Source of the DNA: Paraplanobispora siamensis
GTDB lineage: Bacteria > Actinomycetota > Actinomycetes > Streptosporangiales > Streptosporangiaceae
DNA: 56,215 bases
Direction: 5' to 3'
Assembly: GCF_016863175.1 (NCBI RefSeq)
Contig: NZ_BOOJ01000041.1
Location: 1 to 56,215 of the forward strand
Part shown: piece by piece, positions 32,953 to 40,666 of the stretch
How the letters are laid out: each line of letters opens with the position of its first letter
Position numbering within the stretch: position 1 is the stretch's first letter
Made by a program: the position numbers and the translations under genes
Notes under the pieces: model-generated
The model's input: only the letters and a program-made list of their open reading frames with translations
What the model was told of the DNA's origin: nothing
Databases searched by the model: none

Positions 32953-35475
32953 GTGCGGATTGCTCCATTTGCCCGCCTCTCGCGGCCGGTCCGGTGGCTC
33001 GCCCGGATCCTGTCCGTCCTGCTCATCCTGGCGATCGTCCTCGCCGGGACCGTGACCTGGACGGTCCGGCGCTCCTTCCCCCAGCTGGCGGGCGAGGTGA
33101 GACTCCCCGGCCTGGCCGCCGCCGTCACCGTCCACCGCGACGCGCAGGGCATCCCGCACATCTACGCCGACACCGCGGCCGACCTGCTCAAGGCCCAGGG
33201 CTACGTGCACGCCCAGGACCGCTTCTGGGAGATGGACTTCCGCCGCAAGACCACCGCGGGCCGCCTGTCGGAGGTCTTCGGCGCCTCGACCCTCGACGTC
33301 GACAAGGTCGTGCGCACCCTCGGCTGGCGGCGCACCGCCGAGGCCGAGATCCCGCTGCTCAAGCAGGAGACCCGGCAGGCCCTGGAGGACTACGCGGCCG
33401 GGGTCAACGCCTGGATGGCCCAGCACGACGGGTTCGCCGAGAAGAGCCTGGAGTACGGCGTGCTCAAGCTGACCAACTCCGCCTACGAGCCCGAGCCGTG
33501 GACTCCGGCCGACTCCCTGGCCTGGCTCAAGGCCATGGCCTGGGACCTGCGCTCCAACATGGAGTCCGAGATCGACCGCTCGCTGGTGGCCGCGAAGCTC
33601 CCCGCCGAGCGGGCCGGGCAGCTCTACCCGGGCTACCCCTTCGACCGGCACCAGCCCATCGTGACCGGGACCGGGGACGGCCCCGCCGAGGAGCCCAGGG
33701 GCGGTGCCCCGGTCGGCGCCGCGGACGCGCTGAGCCAGGCCGCCGCGCTGGTGGACGCCGCGCCCGCCCTCCTGGGGACCGCGGGCGGCGACCTCGCCGG
33801 GATCGGCTCCAACTCCTGGGTGGTCGGCGGCGCGCACACCGACACCGGCAAGCCGCTGCTGGCCAACGACCCGCACCTGGGGCCCCGGATCCCGTCGATC
33901 TGGTACCAGGCCGGGCTGCACTGCCGTACCAAGGGCGCGGCCTGCCCCTACGACGTGACCGGCTACACCTTCGCGGGCCTGCCCGGCGTGGTGATCGGCC
34001 ACAACGACAAGATCGCCTGGGGCTTCACCAACCTCGGCCCCGACGTCAGCGACCTGTACCTGGAGCGCGTCAAGGGCGACACCGTCGAGGTCGCGGGCCG
34101 GTGGCAGCCGATGCAGGTGCGCACCGAGCAGATCAAGGTGGCCGGGGGCGAGCCGGTCGAGCTGAAGGTCCGCAGCACCGGGCACGGGCCGATCATCTCC
34201 GGCGTGTTCGGCGACGCACGCGACTCCGTGGCCGGGGCCGCCGCCCGCCTGGGCGAGAAGAGCGAGGGGCTGGAGGTGGCCCTGCGCTGGACCGCACTCG
34301 ACCCCGGCCGCACCGCCGACGCCATCCTGCTGATGAACCGCGCCGAGAACTTCGAGCAGTTCCGCGAGGGCGCGGCCTCCTTCGAGGCCCCGTCGCAGAA
34401 CCTCATCTACGCCGACGTCGAGGGCAACATCGGCTACCAGGCCCCCGGCAAGATCCCGGTCCGGTCCGAGGGCGACGGCACCATGCCCGTGCCCGGCTGG
34501 GACGGCAAGCACGAGTGGACCGGCTTCGTCCCGTTCGAGAAGCTGCCGCACGTCTACAACCCGCCCGAGGGTTACATCGTCACCGCCAACAACGCGGTCA
34601 TGCGCCCCAGCGAGGAGCTGTTCCTGACCTCCGACTGGTCGCACGGCTACCGTTCCCAGCGGATCGTGGAGCGGATCAAGCAGGCGATCGCCAGGGGCAA
34701 GCTGAGCGTGCGGTCCATGGGCGAGATGCAGATGGACGACCACAACGGCCTGGCCCCGGTCCTGGTGCCGCACCTGCTGCGGGTCGGCGCCCCCAACGAC
34801 ACGCTCAAGGGCTGGGACTTCGGCCAGGGCCGGGAGTCGGCCGGGGCCGCCTACTTCAACGCCGTCTGGCTGAACCTGCTGGAGCGGGTCTTCGAGGACG
34901 AGCTGTCCGGCGCCGTCGCCCCCGGCGGCAACGACCGCTGGTACGAGGTGGTCCGCCTGCTGCTGGACAAGCCGGAGGACCCCTTCTGGGACGACGTCCG
35001 TACGGCGGGCACGACCGAGCGCCGCGACGACATGCTCAAGGCCGCCATGACCGACGCCGACGCGGAACTGCGCGAACGGCTGGGCGACGACCCGGCGCAG
35101 TGGGCCTGGGGCGACCTGCACACCCTGGACCTCACCCACGAGACCTTCGGCACCAGCGGCATCGCCCCGATCGAGTGGCTGTTCAACCGGGGGCCGCTGC
35201 GCACCGGCGGCGGCAAGGACACCGTCAACGCCACCGGCTGGGACGCCACCCAGGGCTACCAGGTCAACTGGGTGCCGTCGATGCGCATGGTCGTGGACCT
35301 GGCCGGCCCGGACCGTTCGGAGTGGATCAACCTGACCGGCGCCTCCGGCCACGCCTTCCACGCCAACTACGACGACCAGGCCGGGCCGTGGGCGGACGGG
35401 CGCTTCACCCCGATGCTCTCCACCGAGCAGGCCGTACGGCAGGCCACCGAGAACACCCTCACCCTCACCCCGTAG
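32953..35475 (+). CDS. Penicillin acylase family (Ntn hydrolase) protein
   Basis: An 840-residue precursor. Residues 15-37 form a membrane anchor or uncleaved signal. The alpha chain starts VTVHRDAQGIPHIYADT, and the autoprocessing site with N-terminal nucleophile Ser286 is GIGSNSWVV. The beta chain has ANDPHLGPRIPSIWYQ, GHNDKIAWGFTNLGPDV and the later NANNAVMR/GYRSQRI segments. It should hydrolyse an amide such as an acyl-homoserine lactone or a beta-lactam side chain at the cell surface; the substrate is unknown. The GTG at 32953 is used. It is probably monocistronic. Confidence 0.9.
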   Translation: MRIAPFARLSRPVRWLARILSVLLILAIVLAGTVTWTVRRSFPQLAGEVRLPGLAAAVTVHRDAQGIPHIYADTAADLLKAQGYVHAQDRFWEMDFRRKTTAGRLSEVFGASTLDVDKVVRTLGWRRTAEAEIPLLKQETRQALEDYAAGVNAWMAQHDGFAEKSLEYGVLKLTNSAYEPEPWTPADSLAWLKAMAWDLRSNMESEIDRSLVAAKLPAERAGQLYPGYPFDRHQPIVTGTGDGPAEEPRGGAPVGAADALSQAAALVDAAPALLGTAGGDLAGIGSNSWVVGGAHTDTGKPLLANDPHLGPRIPSIWYQAGLHCRTKGAACPYDVTGYTFAGLPGVVIGHNDKIAWGFTNLGPDVSDLYLERVKGDTVEVAGRWQPMQVRTEQIKVAGGEPVELKVRSTGHGPIISGVFGDARDSVAGAAARLGEKSEGLEVALRWTALDPGRTADAILLMNRAENFEQFREGAASFEAPSQNLIYADVEGNIGYQAPGKIPVRSEGDGTMPVPGWDGKHEWTGFVPFEKLPHVYNPPEGYIVTANNAVMRPSEELFLTSDWSHGYRSQRIVERIKQAIARGKLSVRSMGEMQMDDHNGLAPVLVPHLLRVGAPNDTLKGWDFGQGRESAGAAYFNAVWLNLLERVFEDELSGAVAPGGNDRWYEVVRLLLDKPEDPFWDDVRTAGTTERRDDMLKAAMTDADAELRERLGDDPAQWAWGDLHTLDLTHETFGTSGIAPIEWLFNRGPLRTGGGKDTVNATGWDATQGYQVNWVPSMRMVVDLAGPDRSEWINLTGASGHAFHANYDDQAGPWADGRFTPMLSTEQAVRQATENTLTLTP

Positions 35476-35535
35476 CCCCTCACCCCGCAGTCTCCCGGCC
35501 GCCGATTGTCGGTGCCGGGTGGAAGGATGATCGGC

Positions 35536-36126
35536 ATGACCGCATGGGAGCCGAAAGCCGATCTCCACCGCTATCTGAAGGCCGTCCGAGAAGCCCTGCT
35601 GTGGAAGCTCGACGGCCTCTCGGAATACGACGTCCGGCGCCCGCTGACCGCCACCGGGACCAACCTGCTGGGGCTGGTCAAGCATCTGTCGGGCGTCGAG
35701 GCGGGATACTTCGGCGACACCTTCGGGCGGCCGTTCCCCGAGCCGATGCCCTGGTTCGCCGAGGACGCCGAGAAGAACGCGGACATGTGGGCGACCGCCG
35801 AGGAGTCACGCGAGCAGATCGTCGGGCTGTACCGCCGGGTGTGGGCGCACTCCGACACGACGATCGAGGAGCTGCCGCTGGAGACGGTCGGCCGGGTGCC
35901 GTGGTGGCCGGCCGACCGGAGCGAGACGACGCTGCACCGCATCCTGGTGCACATGATCGCCGAGACCAACCGGCACGCCGGGCACGCCGACATCGTCAGG
36001 GAGCTCATCGACGGAGCCGCCGGGCTGCGCCGGGAAAACGACAACCTGCCCTCCGACGACCGGGCGTGGTGGGCGGACTACCGCGACCGCCTGGAGAAGG
36101 CGGCCCGGGAGGCCGATCGGGGCTGA
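35536..36126 (+). CDS. DinB-family (DUF664) metal-binding protein
   Basis: A 196-residue four-helix protein. The three metal-binding His lie in LLGLVKHLSGVEAGYF and MIAETNRHAGHADIVRE, the typical spacing of DinB/DUF664 proteins related to mycothiol-dependent enzymes. ATG 35536 is preferred with GGAAGG upstream; an ATG three codons earlier is an alternative. It might act in thiol-dependent detoxification, which is inference. Confidence 0.85.
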   Translation: MTAWEPKADLHRYLKAVREALLWKLDGLSEYDVRRPLTATGTNLLGLVKHLSGVEAGYFGDTFGRPFPEPMPWFAEDAEKNADMWATAEESREQIVGLYRRVWAHSDTTIEELPLETVGRVPWWPADRSETTLHRILVHMIAETNRHAGHADIVRELIDGAAGLRRENDNLPSDDRAWWADYRDRLEKAAREADRG

Positions 36127-36135
36127 GCCGGAGAG

Positions 36136-36251
36136 CGGCGGTGCCGGCCACGGGCGGTCCTGGGGGCGGGGTCACGGTTCGGCGGTGCCGTACGCGTGCG
36201 GACCGCGGGTCCGGGTGATCCCGGGGCCGGGGTTCGGCGGTGCCGGCCACG
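36136..36251. repeat. Short direct repeats in the gap after the DinB gene
   Basis: CGGCGGTGCCGGCCACG occurs at 36136-36152 and 36235-36251, and a shorter CGGCGGTGCCG lies near 36180. The rest of 36127-36366 shows no gene. Confidence 0.6.
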
Positions 36252-36366
36252 CGCGGAGCGCAGGGCACGGCGTCGGCCGGGCCTGTGGATCACGGGGCGT
36301 GCCCCCCCGCCTGGCCCGCGGGCACGGGACGTGGCCCCGGCCTGACCTGCGGATATGGTGCGCGGG

Positions 36367-37161
36367 TCAGGCCGGGGTGCGGGTGCGGCGGCGGGACTCG
36401 GGGATGATCATGGGGGTGCCGCTCTGCGGGTCCTGGATGATCTCGCAGCGCAGGTCGAAGACCTCCTGCACCAGCTCGGCGGTGACGATCTCCACCGGGT
36501 CGCCCTCGGCCACGATCCGGCCCTCGCGCATCACGATCAGGTGGGTGGCGTAGCGGCAGGCCTGGTTGAGGTCGTGCAGCACAGCCACCAGCGTCCGGCC
36601 CTGCTCGTGCAGGTCGGCGCACAGGTCGAGGACCTCGATCTGGTGGGCGATGTCGAGGAAGGTCGTCGGCTCGTCCAGCAGCAGGATCGAGGTCTCCTGG
36701 GCCAGCGCCATGGCCAGCCAGACGCGCTGGCGCTGGCCGCCGGACAGCTCGTCGACGCAGCGCTCGGCCAGGTCGGTGACGCCGGTCGCCTCCATCGCGA
36801 AGGCCACCGCGGCCTCGTCCTGCTTCGACCACTGGCGCATCAGCCGCTGGTGCGGATAGCGGCCCCGGCCGACCAGGTCGGCGACGGTGATGCCGTCGGG
36901 CACGATCGAGGTCTGCGGGAGCAGGCCGAGGCGGCGTGCGACCTCCTTGGACGGCAGCGAGGTGATCACGGAGCCGTCGAGGTGGACCGCTCCGGCGCGC
37001 GGCTTGAGCATGCGGGCCAGCGCGCGCAGCGTGGTGGACTTGCCGCACGCGTTCGGCCCGATGATCACGGTGAACGAGCCGTCCGGGATCGTCACGTCCA
37101 GCTCGGTCGCGACCACCCGCTGGTCGTAGGAGAGCGTCAGGCCGCTGCCGTACAGTCTCAA
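36367..37161 (-). CDS. Siderophore ABC transporter ATP-binding protein
   Basis: A 264-residue FecE/FhuC-type ATPase. Walker A GPNACGKST (about 35-43), signature LSGGQRQRVWLAMALAQ, Walker B ILLLDEPTTFLD and the switch His in AVLHDLNQA are all present. It powers uptake through the permeases upstream. The TTG at 37161 overlaps the TGA of the permease (TTGA) and has GGAAGGAA five bases upstream, so translation is coupled. A longer open frame reading back through the permease is a shadow. Confidence 0.92.
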   Translation of the reverse strand: MRLYGSGLTLSYDQRVVATELDVTIPDGSFTVIIGPNACGKSTTLRALARMLKPRAGAVHLDGSVITSLPSKEVARRLGLLPQTSIVPDGITVADLVGRGRYPHQRLMRQWSKQDEAAVAFAMEATGVTDLAERCVDELSGGQRQRVWLAMALAQETSILLLDEPTTFLDIAHQIEVLDLCADLHEQGRTLVAVLHDLNQACRYATHLIVMREGRIVAEGDPVEIVTAELVQEVFDLRCEIIQDPQSGTPMIIPESRRRTRTPA

Positions 37162-38168
37162 CGTCGTTCCTTCCGGAGCATGAACACCAGGTACGTGCCG
37201 CCCAGCGCGGCGGTCATGATTCCCACGGGAAGCTGGACCGGCGCGAACACGCGCTGCGCGGCCAGGTCTGCCGTCACCAGCAGGACCGCGCCCATCAGGG
37301 CGGAGGCGGCCATGGTGACGCCGGGAGAGCGGGAGAGCCTCCGGGCGAGCTGGGGGGCGGCCAGCGCGACGAAGATGACCGGACCGGCGGCCGCCGTGGC
37401 GACGCCGCACAGCAGCACGCCCACGATGATGGCCACCGCGCGCACCTTCTCGACCCCGATGCCGGCGGCCTTGGCCGCGTCGTCGCCCATCTCCATCATC
37501 CGCAGCGGCCGGGAGACCAGCGCGCAGACCGGAAGGAGCGCCACCAGCGCGCAGGCCACCGGGATCGCGTGCTCCCAGCCGCGCCCGCTCAGGCTGCCGG
37601 TGATCCAGGTCCCCGCGGAGGCGGCGTCGTGGATGTTGGCCCGGGTCAGCAGGTACCAGTCGACGGAGACCAGCACCGCGCCGACGCCGATGCCGACGAG
37701 GATCAGCCGGTAGCTCTGCACGCCGTTGCGGAAGGCGAGCGCGTAGACCAGCACCGCGCTCGCCACGCAGCCCAGCAGCGAGCCTCCCGCGATCTGCCAG
37801 GCGGAGCCGCCCATGACGACCGCGATGATGCCGCCGGTCGAGGCGCCCGCGGTGAAGCCGAGGAAGTCGGGGCTGCCGAGCGGGTTGCGGGTCAGGCTCT
37901 GCAGGATCGCTCCGCTCAGCCCGAACGCGGCCCCCACCAGCAGGCCCGTCACGACCCGGGGGGCGCGCAGCTTGCCGACGATGAGCTCGGCGGCCGGGGT
38001 GCCCCGGCCGAACACCGAGGCCACGATGTCGGGGATGGGGACGGTGAACTCCCCGGTGGACAGGGCGACCAGGCTGACCGCGACGCCCACGACGATCATC
38101 CCGGCCGCGGTGGCGACCCCGCGCGGGGACAGCCGCAGGGACCACATGCCCAGACGGAGGACGGTCAT
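37158..38168 (-). CDS. FecCD-type siderophore ABC permease
   Basis: A 336-residue inner-membrane permease with about nine to ten membrane helices. The family segments VGAAFGLSGAILQSLTRNPL, GSPDFLGFTAGAS, and LSRSPGVTMAASALMGAVLL are intact. It pairs with the permease at 38295-39374 to form the channel of a ferric-siderophore importer. The ATPase gene overlaps its stop. Confidence 0.92.
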   Translation of the reverse strand: MTVLRLGMWSLRLSPRGVATAAGMIVVGVAVSLVALSTGEFTVPIPDIVASVFGRGTPAAELIVGKLRAPRVVTGLLVGAAFGLSGAILQSLTRNPLGSPDFLGFTAGASTGGIIAVVMGGSAWQIAGGSLLGCVASAVLVYALAFRNGVQSYRLILVGIGVGAVLVSVDWYLLTRANIHDAASAGTWITGSLSGRGWEHAIPVACALVALLPVCALVSRPLRMMEMGDDAAKAAGIGVEKVRAVAIIVGVLLCGVATAAAGPVIFVALAAPQLARRLSRSPGVTMAASALMGAVLLVTADLAAQRVFAPVQLPVGIMTAALGGTYLVFMLRKERR

Positions 38169-38264
38169 GGGGTCAGGCTCCTTGTCGGGGGCGGTGCGGC
38201 AGCGGAGGACGGGCGGTCGCAGTGCCGCGGGCGGTCGCGGTACGGCGGGCGGCGCGGCGGGCGG

Positions 38265-38309
38265 TCGCAGTGCGGGTGATCACAGTGCGGGTGATCACAG
38301 CGCGGCGAG
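38265..38309. repeat. 15-bp tandem repeat running off the permease stop codon
   Basis: Units TCGCAGTGCGGGTGA (38265), TCACAGTGCGGGTGA (38280) and TCACAGCGCGGCGAG (38295), the last containing the final codons and stop of the permease at 38295-39374. Further degenerate GGGCGGTCGC repeats fill 38205-38264. Confidence 0.8.
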
Positions 38310-39374
38310 CCTTCTGCGGCGGGCCAGCAGGATGAACAGCGGGGCGCCGATGACGGAGCACATGATGCCGACCTGCACCTCCCCGGGGGCGGCGATCACC
38401 CGTCCGGCGATGTCGGAGGCGAGCAGCACGACGGGGGAGAGCACGACGGTGTACGGCAGCAGCCAGCGCTGGTCCGGGCCGGTGAAGCTGCGCACCGCGT
38501 GCGGCACGGCCAGGCCCACGAACCAGAGCGGCCCGGCGGCGGCGGTGGCGGACCCGCACAGCAGGGTGACGGCGACCGCGGTCAGTCCCCGGGTGCGGCC
38601 CACGCTCGCACCCAGGGCGCGTCCCGCGTCGTCGCCGAGGGCCAGCGCGTTGAGCGGCCCGGCCATCATCAGGCCGAGCACCAGCCCCGCGACCAGGAAC
38701 GGCGCGAGCCGTACGGCGATCTCCGGAGTCGGACCGGCCAGCGAGCCGGTCAGCCAGAACCGCATGCGGTCGAAGGTGGCGGTGTCCAGGCGCAGGATCG
38801 CCGAGGAGGCGGCGTGGAAGACCATGCCCAGGGCGACGCCGGCCAGCGCCAGCCGTACGGGACTCGCACCCGACCGTCCCGCTGAGCCCAGCGCGTAGAC
38901 CAGCACGGCCGACAGCGCCGCCCCGGCGAAGGCGAACCAGACGTAGATCGCCGGGTCGGAGACGTCCAGCAGGCCGAGGGCGACGGTCACGCCGAGCGCG
39001 GCGCCGTAGTTGACGCCGAGCAGGCCCGGGTCGGCCAGCGGGTTGCGGGTCAGGCTCTGCATGAGCGCACCGGCCAGGCCGAGCGCCGCGCCCACCCCGA
39101 GGCCGAGCAGGGTGCGCGGCACGCGCAGCTCGCGGATCACGGTGTGGTCGGTGGATCCGTCGGGCGCGGTCAGCGCGTCCAGCACGGTGGAGAGGGGAAC
39201 CGAGCGGGAGCCCACCGCGATGCTGACGAGCACCAGCAGCACCAGCACGCCCACCCCGGCCAGCAGTCCCGCGGTCAGGGCGACCGTGCGTCCCGTGCGT
39301 CGCGGCGGCGCTTTCTCGGGCCCCGGTTCCGGCCCCTGCTCAGGCGCCGTCTCGACCACACCGGCGGGTTTCAC
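38295..39374 (-). CDS. FecCD-type siderophore ABC permease (first gene of operon)
   Basis: A 359-residue permease with a ~25-residue hydrophilic N terminus, then about nine to ten helices. Family motifs LGVGAALGLAGALMQSLTRN, PLADPGLLGVNYGAALGV and VIGAPLFILLARRRR are present. A 126-base repetitive gap separates it from the next permease, long for such an operon. Two iron boxes lie upstream, shared with the divergent binding-protein gene. Confidence 0.92.
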   Translation of the reverse strand: MKPAGVVETAPEQGPEPGPEKAPPRRTGRTVALTAGLLAGVGVLVLLVLVSIAVGSRSVPLSTVLDALTAPDGSTDHTVIRELRVPRTLLGLGVGAALGLAGALMQSLTRNPLADPGLLGVNYGAALGVTVALGLLDVSDPAIYVWFAFAGAALSAVLVYALGSAGRSGASPVRLALAGVALGMVFHAASSAILRLDTATFDRMRFWLTGSLAGPTPEIAVRLAPFLVAGLVLGLMMAGPLNALALGDDAGRALGASVGRTRGLTAVAVTLLCGSATAAAGPLWFVGLAVPHAVRSFTGPDQRWLLPYTVVLSPVVLLASDIAGRVIAAPGEVQVGIMCSVIGAPLFILLARRRRLAAL

Positions 39375-39397
39375 CCGACCCCCTTTCCTCTCTCTGG

Positions 39398-39416
39398 TTA
39401 GGTAAGGCTAATCTAA
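39398..39416. promoter_or_regulatory. Iron box (DtxR/IdeR type), near-consensus
   Basis: TTAGGTAAGGCTAATCTAA matches TTAGGTTAGGCTAACCTAA at 17 of 19 positions. It lies between divergent siderophore uptake genes. Confidence 0.88.
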
Positions 39417-39427
39417 AGCTCAAACGA

Positions 39428-39446
39428 TTAGGTAAGCCTATCCTTG
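39428..39446. promoter_or_regulatory. Second, weaker iron box
   Basis: TTAGGTAAGCCTATCCTTG matches the same consensus at about 14 of 19 positions. It lies 10 bases before the binding-protein start and overlaps its ribosome site. Confidence 0.6.
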
Positions 39447-39455
39447 GAGAAGGAA

Positions 39456-40475
39456 ATGTCGCTACCCGCCCTGTCCCGGCGAGGGTTCCTGGCCGCCGGT
39501 CTCGGTGCCACCCTGCTCACTCTCACCGCGTGCGGACAGGGTGAGCAGACGGCCGCCCCCGCGGGCACCGCGTCCTCCTCCGCGCCGGCTGCCGGTCCGT
39601 GGAGCTTCACCGACGACCGCGGCAAGAAGCTCGAGCTGCCCAAGCGTCCCGAGCGGATCGTGGCGCAGATCGGCGCCGCCGCCGTGCTGTGGGACTTCGG
39701 CGTCCGGCCGATCGCGGTCTTCGGCCCGCACAAGCTGCAGGACGGTTCCAAGGACCCCCAGATCGGCGCCGTCGACCTCAGCCAGGTCCAGACGCTCGGC
39801 AACGTCTGGGACGAGTTCAACGTCGAGAAGTACATCTCGCTCCAGCCCGAGCTGCTGGTCAGCGGCATGTACAACGGCAACACCCTCTGGTACGTCCCGG
39901 AGAAGTCCACCGCCACCATCGAGCAGGTCGCCCCCACCCTCGGCGTCAAGCTGTACGGCCGGACGATCCCCGAGCTGATCGCCAAGTACGGCGAGGTGGC
40001 CGCGTCGCTGGGCGCCGACCTGAACGCCCCCGCGGTGACCGAGGCGAAGGCCAAGTTCGAGGCGGCCTCCAAGGCGCTGGTCACCCCCGAGGCCAAGCAG
40101 CTGAAGATCCTGGTCATGGCCGGCGGTCCGGAGTCGCTGTGGGTCGCCCACTTCAAGGACCACATCGACGTGGGCTACATGAAGGAGCTGGGCCTGGACG
40201 TCGTCGTGCCGGAAAAGGTCGACGAGGCCGGCTACTGGGAGACCCTGAGCTGGGAGAACGCCGACAAGTACGAGGCCGACGTGATCCTCGCCGACGCCCG
40301 CGCGCAGTCGATGAAGGTCGAGGAGATGAAGAAGAAGCCGACCTTCGCCAAGCTCCCCGCGGTCAAGGCCGGCCAGGTCTACCCCTGGCGGGCCGAGCAG
40401 CGCTACAGCTACCAGGGCTACGTCGAGATGCTGGAGGAGCTCTCGGCCAACCTCGCCAAGGCGAAGAAGCTGTAA
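39456..40475 (+). CDS. Siderophore-binding lipoprotein (ABC substrate-binding protein)
   Basis: A 339-residue FepB/FhuD-type binding protein. The signal has a twin-arginine motif (LSRRGFLAAGL) and a lipobox ending LTAC with Cys26, so it is a Tat-exported lipoprotein. The mature part has the family opening WSFTDDRGKKLELPKRPERI and later YPWRAEQRYSYQGYVEML. It captures a ferric siderophore for the divergent permease/ATPase operon. ATG 39456 has GGAGAAGG upstream. The iron boxes imply repression when iron is sufficient. Confidence 0.92.
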   Translation: MSLPALSRRGFLAAGLGATLLTLTACGQGEQTAAPAGTASSSAPAAGPWSFTDDRGKKLELPKRPERIVAQIGAAAVLWDFGVRPIAVFGPHKLQDGSKDPQIGAVDLSQVQTLGNVWDEFNVEKYISLQPELLVSGMYNGNTLWYVPEKSTATIEQVAPTLGVKLYGRTIPELIAKYGEVAASLGADLNAPAVTEAKAKFEAASKALVTPEAKQLKILVMAGGPESLWVAHFKDHIDVGYMKELGLDVVVPEKVDEAGYWETLSWENADKYEADVILADARAQSMKVEEMKKKPTFAKLPAVKAGQVYPWRAEQRYSYQGYVEMLEELSANLAKAKKL

Positions 40476-40493
40476 CGGCGAAGCTGTAACGGC
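40466..40493. repeat. Perfect 14-bp tandem duplication spanning the stop codon
   Basis: GAAGCTGTAACGGC is repeated head to tail (40466-40479 and 40480-40493). The first copy contains the last codons and TAA of the binding-protein gene. Confidence 0.9.
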
Positions 40494-40573
40494 GTCGGCC
40501 GCCCCTCGCCGTACGGCGGCGCCGGGAGGGCACGCGAGGCCTCTCGCCGTACCGGCGCCGTAGAAGACCCGCG

Positions 40574-40652
40574 AGCGGGTGGCCGCGCGGGACGGTGGGG
40601 CCCGTGAAGCGGGTGGCCGTGCGGGATCGTGGGGCCCGGAGCGGGCGGTCCG
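40574..40652. repeat. 34-bp imperfect tandem repeat
   Basis: Two units beginning AGCGGGTGGCCG (40574 and 40608) and a truncated third (40640) fill the gap between two convergent genes. They may act as or replace a terminator. Confidence 0.7.
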
Positions 40653-40666
40653 ATCGCCGGGCCGGG

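Noticed and set aside
36367-38145. A 592-codon minus frame that would fuse a permease region to the ATPase
   Set aside because: The upstream part is out of frame with the real FecCD permease. The ATPase has its own TTG start with a ribosome site overlapping the permease stop.
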